From contig WACJ01000125.1 in the NCBI GenBank assembly GCA_008973525.1, positions 3,410,001-3,474,000 on the forward strand: 64,000 nucleotides of DNA, read 5' to 3'. This DNA comes from Stenopsyche tienmushanensis (Eukaryota; Arthropoda; Insecta; Trichoptera; Stenopsychidae). The notes under the pieces are model-generated. The model was not told where the DNA came from. It saw only the letters and a program-made list of their open reading frames with translations, and did no database searches. This document shows, piece after piece, positions 37,595 to 49,617 of the stretch (positions are counted from its first letter, which is position 1; every line of letters starts with the position of its first letter). The translations under genes were made by a program, and so were the position numbers.

Positions 37595-37596
37595 TA

Positions 37597-39753
37597 TTAT
37601 ATGTTCACGATCAATATTTAAATAAGTGGGCAATTCGACCATTTAATAAAACTTACGAAACTATACTAGAAAATAATACACTAGAAAGACTTTGAGAAAA
37701 AAATGAAAAATGTAAGTACTTTATGGACTTAAGAAAGAATAAAATGTCAAGATATATAACCAGTCTTTAAAGCCGTTATAACTACATTATTTTATTTAGT
37801 TGAAATTCCAAGCCACTTTTTACATCGAAGCTTTCAAACCCAAGCAACAATAATGTCACAATTTTATTATGACGAATTGGATGGCTTTCATGAAATAAAC
37901 GAGACCAGGAATTCTATTATAGTTCCTAAGAGAGAAATTATTATTTATATACTCTTGACGATTTTTTAGAATATAATTTGAAATAACTGTGAATATTTAA
38001 ACATTGATTGTGATACAATGCTTAGCTTTATAAAAAATCGTAAATGCACAACGTTATTATATGAAATTAAATCTATCAAAATCTGAAGGCATAATCCATG
38101 TTTTCAGATTTTCATCAAATAATATATGTTTCTAGAATATAAGCAAAACTTTTAGTGTTATGACCTTTTTAGAAAATTATGACCCAATCAGAACATAATT
38201 TTTTCATGACCACTCGTTGTTCCAACCGCTCCAACTCTACGATGAAAAAATCTTACAGCACACATCCGAATTTATACTTTAACTGAAGCTGGTTAAGCTT
38301 CTTAATGAATCGATATACAAAGAAAGCGTGCTTGAAATGAGGGGAATTTTATATTGGGAAACCTGCTCATTAATTAATCAAAAAATAGGTTTTCTCTTTT
38401 GACCTAATTCCCTTGGCAGAAAGTGAAGCAATGCGTGATGATACTCACTTATTTTCCATTACATATATTAATTTCGGACGGATATTTCCGTGGGTGTTGA
38501 ACAAAACACTATTAAATGAGTTTCGGTGTGTTGTTTTCTTCGTCACGCTTTCGGGTTCAATCGAATTACGTACTTTTTTCGCATTGTTCTGCTCCACTTT
38601 CATTTGCCTATGTCCGCATTAGTTTCCAAAGAACAAAAGACCAAAAAAATATTTTTAAGCGAGAAATAAAATTATAAGCGCCCTTCATGCGAATGTATGG
38701 CAAACAATGTACCGTTCGGAAATAAATAAAAAAATGGAAGAAAAAAAAAACAGACATTATTCACTTGCTTCGAAAGCATGCCAGCCATAAATTCAGTACA
38801 AAGAAAACCGTTAAACCGAATTACCACACGTCCATACATCGTAGGGGCTCGTATGAATAAACGCAGTCAACCCCTCGATGGACAAAATGGATTGAAAGAG
38901 CATGAAGTGACTGTAAATATCCGATGAACATCCATTTTTTACAAAATCGAGTGCTCTTTTTCCGATTTTTGTCGAGATTTATTTTTTGCTGAATTTGCTT
39001 TGAATAACTCGCGATTTATTACCAAATCTATTAGCAATGGCCATACCAAAGGGATTAAATTTTTAAATTCAGCAAAAGCGCTACAACGAATTTGATTAAT
39101 GCGATTCACATATAAACGGCCATAAATTCGAATGAATAATCATTTCGAAGAATTAAAATATCATCAATTGTTAGTCAATTGATAATCAAATTGATCACAA
39201 TTAATATATAAGATGTATGATCACAATATAAAATTAATTTTAAAAAAACATTAAATATCATCAAATGAAATTTTCTATTTCAATGTCGACATGTATGCAA
39301 TGGCAGCAAAATATTCTAAAATGGTAATATCTGCTATTTAATTAAGCGTTTTAGATTTTCATCATTCAAAGGCGTGACGAATTACATTTTAAATTGAAAT
39401 AAATATGGCTGAACGTCGGAAGAATCGTCGTTTAATGTGTGTATCTATTCGTAGCATAAAGCAACCGCCAATCACAATTTTATTATATATTACACAAACA
39501 CAGTTAAATTATATATTATTATTATATATTACACAAACACAGTATTATGAATATATCGATTTTTTTACGTTCGCCTATGCTTTGTATTTTTAAAACCGCG
39601 AAGCCGAACTGTTAGTTGGTATGGGTTACGGCATATGTATGAACAAACGTAATCTTCATTCTTTCATTGATTCCATATATTTTAAGCTTTAAGCTTTAAG
39701 GTAAAATAATAAGGTTGATGCATTTTTTAAGAATTTACTAATTGTTAATATAT
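37597..39753. other. AT-rich stretch, no gene seen
   Basis: No recognised frame. It contains the tandem repeat listed at 39480-39543. Confidence 0.4.
39480..39543. repeat. 25-bp direct repeat
   Basis: TTATTATATATTACACAAAC plus ACAGT occurs exactly at 39480-39504 and 39519-39543, a period of 39 bases. It is probably a local duplication. Confidence 0.85.
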
Positions 39754-39979
39754 ATGATGTTTTGCACATGGACCGATATATATATTTTTTGGGGTTAAGG
39801 GGGTCATTTCCTACGTTTCACACATAGACCCTATGTGCTAAATGTCAGGATTGTCGAAATAGATTTTTTTTTAACATTTTGTAAAAATACCCAAAATTTA
39901 ATCATGTGTAAAACGTAGCAAAATAACCTAACCTAACCTCCAAAATATTTGTTTTCGATCCATGTGTAAAATACCCTGT
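39754..39979. mobile_element. Foldback MITE, copy 2
   Basis: The left arm GATGTTTTGCACATGGACCG and TTGGGGTTAAGGGGGTCATT correspond to 30544-30788. The right end reads GATCCATGTGTAAAATACCC. The inner part of the right arm is deleted. At the place of the GGGTTAAGGGG complement there is CCTAACCTAACCTCC (39927-39941). Confidence 0.75.
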
Positions 39980-42619
39980 ATATAATGAAGAAATTATAAT
40001 CATTTTTTATCTTTATGATAAAAAGCGTAATCATATGGTCTTATAGCTTTAAGAATTATCTTGATTTTTCCGGATTATTTGTAAGATATTCAAAATTCAA
40101 TTTCTTTTATAAATAATAAAATAGTTTCGTCTTTGAAGGGTTTGCTCTGTAGTTGAGAAAGAAAATAAATAGCTTAGTCAACAACTTAATCTTAGTATTG
40201 ACTCGTAAGACATTTGTCAACCTATTGATGTAGATTTGGACCATTTTCCAATAAATATTTGTATTAACTTTTTGATATAACTATCCACAGATATAGCCAA
40301 AGATTGTAGATAATCAGATAAAAATATTTGAGAGGATTTAGCGTCAATATCGACTATATTGGCTTTTTAAATACGCTAAAAGCTTAAATTTTTAAAGCGT
40401 ATGTAGGGTCTTGTAAATTGACAGATGTCGAAAAAAATCTATATGAAATTTTTCACGAATTTTAATGCCAACTTGTTTTTCTTTAAACTACTGCAAGGGT
40501 TTCCATTTTTAAACAATACCTAATACGTTTCAAGCCAAAAAAGTAATTGTGGTGTAATTTGCATGTAATTTGAAATTCACAACAGCCTCATAACGTACCT
40601 GGAAATAGCTCCAGGCCACATAAAAATGTGGCGGACTGGTCGTGGAGCTTCCCTCAACCACCCCCTATATATGCACGTTCAACATTTTAAAGTTGCATTC
40701 TTCGCCACGAGACACAAAATTGAAATAAAAATATTTTAATATAAAGCCTCTTTATGCTCATTGAAGGTGTAAAAAAAACACTGTATGGATTCCCGTTCCT
40801 TCGATCGGCGCTTTATGAAGTTTTTTACGGCTGGAAAGTTTTTAGCTCTTGGTAGGAGTTCATAAAGATAGTTGCAGGTAAAGATGTTTGCAAAGTAGTT
40901 GCAGGGAGCTCTGGAAAATTTCTAGATGATAAAATTTTTACTCTCGCACGGTTTTAAAACGTCTCTGATTTTAATGCTGTTTGAAAGTATTCAATAAAAT
41001 TTTCCTTTATTCCGAAACGGAAGGAAGAAAATTTAATTTTTCACCATTCTCAAGTGGAAACTTAAGCGCTCTCCGACGTAAGTGTGAGCTTAAGGTTATT
41101 CCATTGTAAAGCAAACAGAGATTATGAATTCATATGAATTTTAATTGAATAATCTAAATTCAAAAATATATAATATAAGTGTTTCCATTATCAAAAGTAG
41201 GCCTTTTTAAAATGTGATTTTCCAAGAAAAAAATATATATTTGGTCGTTTTTAATTAAAATGTTGTATATAGATATCATTTATTCAAAACATTTATTCAA
41301 AAATAAACGATTTGCCTTTTTTCGTTATTTCGGACAAACTGTTCGGTCCATGGTCACTAAATACGTATTTTATATGTTTGCCTTTAATTGTAACCGTAGG
41401 GTTATTTTTAAAAGCAAACACTGTCAGCAATAACGACATTTCGTACATATAGATACAATTTGATTCTAGTCGATAAAAAATGTATAGGATCATATTGTGA
41501 ACAGACCGATAAACAGACAGACACACTGTCGGTTTTATATTTTTTATACTGTCATGCAATCAATTAATCATAGGATCAATTAGATCAATAGTAATCTAAT
41601 TCATAAAATCTCTCAAATCAAATCATGCTAGTTGATGCGGGCGGTGGCAGATGTTAGAAAAAATGCATGATTGATTTTCACGTATTAAAATTTTAGATTT
41701 TATAAGGCTTTCGAGGACGTTTAAGCAATAGACATGAACGCTCTTCGGGGTAGTATTTTTATTTGTCATTTTTGTCGGTAGGAGCTCCGCGTTGTTTTAC
41801 AGTCGGTCGCCTCGAAAGAGGGAGCGGTGCGTGACCGCCGAAACTCTCTCCGGCACTTCCGCTTCCTTATTCTCGCCACTGGAAGTGGGGGCACTTCCTG
41901 CTGCCTGATGTGTAGCCCCGTAGCCCTAAACTAACCGTATCGCCTATACATGATTCAAACGGAGACCACTTTAACCCCTATGGAGAATTAGATTTGTCTC
42001 GACCATTAGGCTTTTTTATTACTATACATGCGGCTATTGGGTATCCAGCAGAAAGGGATTCGGAGAAAATCCCGATAATGTATTCTTCTCCTCGATATAA
42101 ATGCTGCTAGAACGGTGAAACTGCAATGGTATCGCCTATGACTTAAATTTGATTTCAAATAATTATATTGACTACTGATTGAAAAATATTAGGTCATCCC
42201 AAAATAAATTTAATATTAAATTTTCAACCCTAAATTTTTTTTTTTAATATTTTGTCACAATAAAATTTAAATATATATATTTTTTGAATTATTTACAACT
42301 AACAACTTTCTTTTTTTCAAGATTTCCATCTTTTTCTCATGAAAACTAAATGATTGATGATTAAGCATCATCTATTTTCGAATATTTTTTTCCTTGATTT
42401 CAGTCTTCGTCCTTAATAATTGAATTAAATTTATGGTACAAAAAATAGAGCTGAAAGAACATACAAAACGAAAAATACAGAAATGTTTCTTTCGTTGTGT
42501 TTGAACACAGACTGAAGTCAAACAAGACCGCGAGAAAATAATGGATTTCTTTCAGAAGGACCTAATATATATCATGGTGATAAAATTTCATCCGACATAA
42601 AATAGTTTAAGTATCATTT
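39980..42619. other. AT-rich stretch with one GC-rich island
   Basis: The island 41760-41940 is CpG-containing and GC-rich. CACTTCC and GGAAGTG are repeated in it in opposite orientations (about 41855-41900). Its origin is unclear. No recognised frame elsewhere. Confidence 0.35.
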
Positions 42620-43348
42620 TTTTAGGATTAATATCAATTTGGTGAGGCGTGACGTATATATACGTCCAACATAAACTGCATCGAAATTGGTTAGGACGTA
42701 TATATACGTCTTCGAAATATATATTGAGTCCTAAAGCAGGCGGGACTTTTTTTTTGTTGTTTAACGAATGTGTGAGTTGTCGATACATGTTTTGACATAA
42801 ATTTAAAATAGGTAGCAAATTGGTTGCACTTCGTTATTATATTGGAGTGGACGTGTACTTAGTAAACGGTGACATAAGGTAAGATTCAAAGGCAAACTTA
42901 TAGTTTTAAAATGGAAGGACAAAAAAAGCGTATGGATGCTCAGTTCAGACAATATAGTAAAAAGCCAACATATGCCATAAATAAAGAGCATTACACCTAA
43001 ACCCTCACGCTTAGTTGAAAGGCATTTTTAAAGGGAACTAAAGCCAAGATGTCAGTTTATTACAAAAAAAGAAAAAATCTACATGCTACTGTCCGGATTG
43101 TGAGGTAGCACTACGTGTCAACAACTGTTTTAAAATGTATCATGATGAAGTTGAGTTTTGAATTTATGTTTGGATATATTTTATTTTTCTAAACTCTGTT
43201 TTTTTATAAATTCTAAGCATCGTTAAAAAAATTAAAATATGATATCACGCCAGGTGGGCAGGACGTATATATACGTCATAACGAAAAAAATGTGCGCGCC
43301 CACTATATATTGCGTTATTGAAAAGGAACTTCCCCGCTGAACAGGTTA
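42620..43348 (+). mobile_element. piggyBac remnant with transposase C-terminus
   Basis: The plus-strand frame near 43010-43160 reads LVERHF and then STCYCPDCEVALRVNNCF and KMYHDEVEF before a stop. This is the C-terminal cysteine-rich domain of piggyBac-type transposases (usually YYCPDC.VGLC...CF..YH). The catalytic core is deleted. The palindrome GACGTATATATACGTC occurs at 42651-42666, 42695-42710 and 43262-43277. TTAA at 43345-43348 is a candidate target duplication; the left end is uncertain (TTAA near 42627). This is an internally deleted, inactive element. Confidence 0.7.
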
Positions 43349-43376
43349 ATTATGATAAAATAGATAAGATTTATAC

Positions 43377-44761
43377 CATTGGTTCTCAACCTAGGGGTCG
43401 CCAACTTATACAGTCAACTAAAAAAAATATTCACCAAAATGCAATTTTTATTTTATAAGAAAAACACCTAAGCTTTCAGAAGAATATCTGAAATTCGACT
43501 TTACTAACTTGATTAATAATGAAATAGAGAAGCTATAATGCGTATTGTATAAACTTGTTCTCAGTCATGAGAGATTCAGAAGCCTTCAAAACTCAAATAT
43601 CACTCAGCAGGCGAAGCATTTAGAAAAAACTAAAAGAGGATTTGGAGTTCTTTCGTTGGCATGAAACAAGTTGCAAACGTCAGAGACTTGATCGAACAGG
43701 ACATTTTCAGGAATTATTCACAGCATCAGTGCAAGCATCATATGAAGTCGCATTGGAAATTGCTTAGCAAAAAAAGCCTAGACATTAAAGAGTAGATTTT
43801 GAATGAAATCATGGTTTCACCATTGTCTTCTTTTCAAGCAGACAAATCAATAAACGTGAGCTTGTGTGCTCAGTTGCTTGTCTTCGTAAAATATATTAAT
43901 TCAGATGATATCAAAGAAGAGTTCCTATTTTGTAGTGAACTTGAAACTACTACAAAAAGTGAAGATATTATAGAGAAGATGAATACCATTTTTAAGACTA
44001 GAAGATTTAATCGGGCTTTCAGAAAAAAGTAAAAGAAGTAGCTCCCCAAACAAACTGCATGATTCACCGGTATGCCCTTTTCAGTAAGACTCTTCTAACA
44101 CCTTTGCCAGAGGTACTTCATTCGTTGATAAAAATCGTTAATTACATCAAATCTGGAGCTCTTAACACCCGTCTGTTTAAAAAGCTGTGCAAATACATGG
44201 ATTCTGATCACGATGTTATTCTTTTCTACACTGCAGTACGCTGCTTGTCATAAGGAAGTGTTGTGAATCGTGTCTGAATTGAAAGATGAAATCGAGTTGT
44301 TCCTGAAATTGCAAGAGAAACATGACATTTTGGTAAACTTTATCGACAAAGCTTGGCTGAAAAGAGTAGTATTTCAAGCAGATATATTAGAACAGCAAAA
44401 TAGGCTTAACTTGGAACTTCAGAGAAAGGAAACTAATATAATCGCATATAAAGATAATCTCAGAGAATTTTTATCCAAGCTGTAAAACTGGCGAAGAAAA
44501 ATAAATCTTGGAAACTGTGCAGTATATTAGAGGAATCTGAATGTGAAATGAATTAAAATTTTAAGGAGGAGATTTCTGGGCATCTCAAATCCCTTGAAAA
44601 TGAACTTCAGCGTTGCTTCTTTGAGCTGAAGAAAAATAAACTACATTGACACGAAATTCATTTTCTGCTACCCTTGAATTAAACCACTATTCCCGATGAA
44701 CTACAAGATGACTTCTTGGATTTTTTTTCCGTCACCACCCCGAAAAGGTTGGGAACCTTTG
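43377..44761 (+). mobile_element. hAT element remnant (Buster/ZBED5-like transposase)
   Basis: The terminal inverted repeats CATTGGTTCTCAACCTAGGG (left) and AAGGTTGGGAACCTTTG (right) are the classic ends of Charlie/Buster-type hAT elements. Flanking 8-mers ATTTATAC (43369-43376) and ATCTAGAC (44762-44769) agree in 6 of 8 positions, a decayed duplication. Pieces of the transposase are recognisable: SLCAQLLVFVKYINSDDIKE and EEFLFCSELETTTKSED in 43799-44032, then MIHRYALFSKTLLTPLPEVL, KSGALNTRLFKKLC and MDSDHDVILFYTAVRCLS in 44059-44253, then ELKDEIELFLKLQEKHD and NLELQRKETNI in 44270-44485. The segment with the first catalytic Asp and the zinc finger is deleted, and stops separate the pieces. 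Confidence 0.85.
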
Positions 44762-44769
44762 ATCTAGAC

Positions 44770-45789
44770 AATGATAATAGTTGAGACGAATCACCACTTC
44801 ATCACCACCATATATAAAAATACTTCATGGTATACACATTGAAGCCAAGGCCACAAAGATAAAAGAATCCTTTGATATCCAAAAATAGAAAATCTTCCAT
44901 ATGTATTCCAGACAAATATCGTACACGTCAAATTTACACGTGTTCCAGCACAGGGTTGACAACCTTCAACGAAAATTATGGTCGGTAATGCGGCCAAAAT
45001 TTCGCCATAAATTTAATCTTAAAAAAAACATTTTCGACCCGCAGCTAGACTATATTATTACGCCGTTGATAAATAAGGCCTATATCATCCCTCGCGGTGT
45101 CTGTTCTTTTTTTTCACACCCCCGTCTTCATTCATGGCCTGTTGGGTTCGCCACAGGATACATTTAACTACCGGTCTGATGAGTTATGGCATTTCGTAGT
45201 GAAAAAAATCGGAAATAGGATACCGAATGTCTTATTTCGGACTCTCTCCAGAAAAATTACGAGCTTTTCTATTGATATAAATAAAATCATCGTAAAATAT
45301 CAAATATTGCTCTATTACCATATTTTATTATGCCTCTTGTGTCCGACAAACCGATCCATAAAATATTGCTACAAGAAGCTAATCCCTTTTTTATTGTAGT
45401 CTTATGTGCGGAAATGATTTTTATCGACATTTTATATTAAAAAAATACTCTTTTAATATTACTAAATAAATACTTATTTTAAACCATTTACCATATATTT
45501 GTCATATTTATTGCCAGCTATCAATCCAGGGGGTTTGCTTATAATTACCTGGTTGAATAAACTCCCTTTTAATCTAAACTTAGTATTTATTGTATTTGTA
45601 TGCAGTTTTTAATAACGAAAATATCATTAAATAGGCGGACTTATAATCGCTTCTATACAATAAGGGTTGATATTTTCAGAAATTTTATAGCGTTGAAATA
45701 AAATTAAACAAACTGATCCATTGCAAATTTTAATACTTAAATAATATTAGCCCCTATTTTAAAAATGTATTTATAAGGGTAACGAATGA
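44770..45789. other. AT-rich stretch, no gene seen
   Basis: Frames of 68-100 codons at 44790-45400 show no motif. Confidence 0.4.
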
Positions 45790-46191
45790 CAAGTACGCGA
45801 GACCCTCAATGACGGCTCGCATAGTACTCTTAAAGGGGGCAAATCCTTTACAACGTTCAACCTGGAACTTAATTCATTTCTTGGCCAAGAGATAAAACAG
45901 CATCTTTTACCAATTTATAAAGATCTGTCTAGAGATGAATTACTTCAAAGATGCTTGGTTGGCCATACCCAAAACGCTAATGAATGGTTTAACTCGACGG
46001 TTTGGCGACTGGCTCCAAAGCATCTGCATTCTGATGTAAAAATCATTGAAATATTAATATACATTGCTGCTGGGATATTTAATAACGATTACAGCTTCAT
46101 TTTGAAGATGATGAATACATTAAATATAATTATTGACACCTACTGTAAAATCTTTGCTGAAAATACCGATGAAGCGCGGGTAGCGAGGTAG
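45790..46191 (+). pseudogene. Mutator-like transposase domain, C-terminal fragment
   Basis: An open frame of 133 codons has no start codon of its own. It reads LNDGSHSTLKGGKSFTTF, then LLPIYKDLSRDELLQRCLVG and HTQNANEWFNSTVWRLAPKH, and ends at TAG (46189-46191). The pattern PIY.DLS...LL..C..G.TQN.NE.FN..IW...PK is typical of the C-terminal part of arthropod Mutator-like transposase-domain proteins. The catalytic N-terminal two thirds are absent. Because the frame has no internal stop it may be young, but no intact partner is visible. Confidence 0.6.
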
Positions 46192-49100
46192 AACCGTAAG
46201 AGTCTTTTTAAAAAAGTAGCTCGTATAGTCCAAAAACAACAGCTAGTCGAAGATTATCAACTATTTAAATAAGCTGAAGATCTATTATATGCGTTTGGAA
46301 TCATTGATTGATCGGTAAGTCACTAAAATTGATAGTTGTATCGTATTGAAACTTTAAACGAGATTATATCGAAACCGCATTTTCATAATGTTTGCCAGTT
46401 GTAGCTTAAAAATTTGTTGATCGATCTGGCTGAAATTTTGGGTAGTTTGTCACTATAATATTATCTAATCGACTAAGCTAAAGTTTTAAGGTTTTCGCGT
46501 AAATAAATTATTTTTTTGGAGTAAAATTTATTAATAAAATGGTAAAAAATATGAAATTTTAACTAAAAAGTCTACTAAATTTTTAATTAAATACCTTTTA
46601 AAAATTTTATAGCTTAATTATCTGCCTACATATATTAAACATCAAAAAATATTTCTATTTTTGGTTTCAATTTAACATGAAACCTTCGATAAGTGGCGAG
46701 CCGTTTGATATCACGAGAAAAGGCGCCTATTGGAATACCTTATAACTACGCCATTTTGTTATAAGTTTTTAAAAAAATTAAACAAATCAGCAGTTTAAGG
46801 TTGTGTTAAGATGATGTAAAAAAATTAAAATGATACGATTATTTTATCACCATTAAAAAAATTCACGAAAAATGACTCATTTTCAAGCGTGCAAATAACA
46901 AATTTGCGCATATGTGAATAGCAAGAAATATTGTATGTTTCCATCGAGCGAGTGCTTTTGACGTCTTCAAAGTCGATCTCAAGTTTGACGTTCACGTAGC
47001 GCCCGGGTAAATTGTTAATACAACAATTCAAGTAGTATTAGCAGAAAAGTTTCCCTGGAAAGCAGTGAATATTATTACGTGTGCAGAATTGTTATGTAAA
47101 TAAGCTAAGATCTGCCTCAGTGCCGTCATAATTAAAGGACTCTTTGGAAAGTCTTCTTCTTTGCCCATTGTCGTCGGAGAAGCGACTTAGCCAGGATCTT
47201 AGGCGGATTAAAACTACCAAGTCGGGGGGGTCGTGCGCCTCGAACAATACAGATCACTTCGAATTAACATTTCATTTTAATTTGTGTATTTCAATGGGGT
47301 ATATTTATAGAGATTATGCTCTTATCAAACGATACTTTATCGACCATTGATACATGAGCCGTTAAATTTTATTTAATGGCAATTTACGACTTATTAATGT
47401 GCTACAAAAATAACTATGAATACATAATAATAAGTATTTAATATTAGAGGGAGACTCTTTGTAATATTCATCCATGATCACATTTCTGTTTTATTTCGTA
47501 TAGTATATAGTTTTATAAAATATACATAAAAAGCAATAATGATTAATCAGATTAAATAGGGCGGAAATTTTTTTCAAGTACTAGTATTTTCTCCCATACG
47601 TTACACTTTGACCAATTTAAAACTGAATTGCCCCGATCAATTTAATCCAAACCAATTATTTTTTATTTTTATGATTTTAATTCATAGCTCTTCTTCTTGG
47701 TTATTATTTTAAAACCGGTTTTGGATATAATTTTGTATTTAGAGACTCATAGCTGGACCTTTCATTCTGAAAATACTTTTACTAATATATTGAAAGAGTT
47801 AAGTGATTGTATTGAGATCGTATAAATATATTAAGATGGAGTAATCATGATAAATTTGATTAAAAGCAATGTTGTTTGGCATCTTCTTTGTGCTTGTATA
47901 TTATTGTGTTTAGGCTTACGAGCATTTGCGCAAAAGTTGACATAATGAAGAAGAGCACAGTAAAAACTTAATTCCTTATTTTATTGCCTGTTTAAGGGAC
48001 GCAGTAAAAAGTCCAAACGTAAAAGCATAATTAACAAGTTTTTATCTTGTCTTGGAAAAATTAGAAATTTTATTTTATCTCGATGTTAATATTACAATTA
48101 AATATCCAAACGGGAGACTCGCAGAAAAGCAATAAACGAAATTACTAATCGTTACTAATTAATGCTCGTTTCCCTCCCCTAATAAGCTCCTTTATTTATA
48201 ATGTATTAAAAGAAACGATACAAACAAATGCGTATTTTTAAGTTGTATAATTGCGTAGTATTATTATAATAAATGTTAGTGAAGATAGAGAACAATTCGC
48301 ATTTGAAATGCTGAATTTCCACAAATGGAAATCTCTTGTCGATTTCACCACAAATGGCATACAAACCATAATTAGACCAAAATTAGATGATGAAATAATA
48401 TATTTGCGCTATTCGCAGTTCATTATATTTGAATTTTAGGACGTGTGTGAATCGTACAAATTAATTATTACAATAAGCAGGATATTCAATCCAATTAATT
48501 CGGTTTTAAATGTATTTGTTTGCAAAAATATTATAAATCCATGGTTTTTCAAAGACATTTCTGTTCAAATATTTGGCTATAATTTTTAAAAACAAGTTAA
48601 ATATAAGGGTTTAAAACCGTAGCTCAAAATAAGCAATAATACAAAATTATATGCAGTATTTTTAGTTGCGGTCTAAATGAGATTTTAGAACAGATTTTAT
48701 CATAAAAATAAATTTATAAGTTTTTAAGCATACACTTAAACAAATATTTATATAAAGCAAAATTTAAAGATTTGGAATTTCGCAACAAAAAAGGTATAAG
48801 TGCAAAAATTGAAACAGAAGACCATTCGTTTATCAAGAAGTTGATTTTGACAATTTCTGAGAAAGTGGTTCGTCATCGCGAAGTCTCGCAGCTGGTAGTA
48901 TTCCCTCTTTCATGAATAAAAAAAACACTTATTAATCTGATAGTCCACGAGGTTTTTAGCTGAAAAATGAATATTAAGAAAAAAAAACGTATTTCATTCC
49001 TTGTGCTAAAAAAGGTATAATTATATTTTGAATAAGTCTAAAAATATTTATTTAAACAGCAAAATTTCTATTTAATTTGATTTTTAATCGCAATTATACC

Positions 49101-49435
49101 ATCGAGGTTCTTTACTGTGCTTTAACTTCAAAAATATTTCAATTCTGATGCATCCATTCATTCTTATAATTGCAACATAGATCGTGATTTTGAATTATTT
49201 GAAATTTCAGTACATTTTAGTCAGCAACATTTTAGCTTTTTATTACCCTCAGCAACGTTCGTTAAATTATCCAATGGGTTCGATTTAACGACAATCAATT
49301 GCGTTTTCCTACGTCTTCGTGGATTTTATACATCATTGTATACTATTCAAACGGCCAAAATCGTATTATATCCAGGTTTACATGAAACTTTAATACTCTT
49401 TATTGTGAAAATAAAAAAAGCCTAATAGGAGTGAA
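46192..49435. other. Long AT-rich stretch, no gene seen
   Basis: Only short frames (62-68 codons) without motifs. The region immediately after 46191 (to about 46310) still looks like former coding sequence of the fragment before it, with stops. No repeats shared with the rest of the window were noticed. Confidence 0.4.
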
Positions 49436-49617
49436 GCGCTGGAAGTTTATTGATATGGCTGGATCTGGCTGCGGGAAGGACGTCTTTCTGCAACCAAGGC
49501 TAACCGACGACTTCTCCCAATCTCTGCCTCCTGCGCGTCACCACCCAATCAGCTGGGGAATTATATGATCAGATTAATAGCACCATTGTGTAGGGATATT
49601 TAATCGCCAACGCTACA
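49436..49617 (-). repeat. LTR fragment (Gypsy-like family), copy 3
   Basis: The minus-strand terminus TGTAGCGTTGGCGATTAAAT is at 49617. It continues through GGTGACGCGCAGGAGGCAGA and GCAGCCAGATCCAGCC to an ATAAA near 49450. The internal part is shortened, and the 3' half of the LTR is missing. Confidence 0.75.

Noticed and set aside
39480..39543. CRISPR-like repeated unit
   Set aside because: Only two units, AT-rich, in a eukaryotic context; a local duplication explains it.
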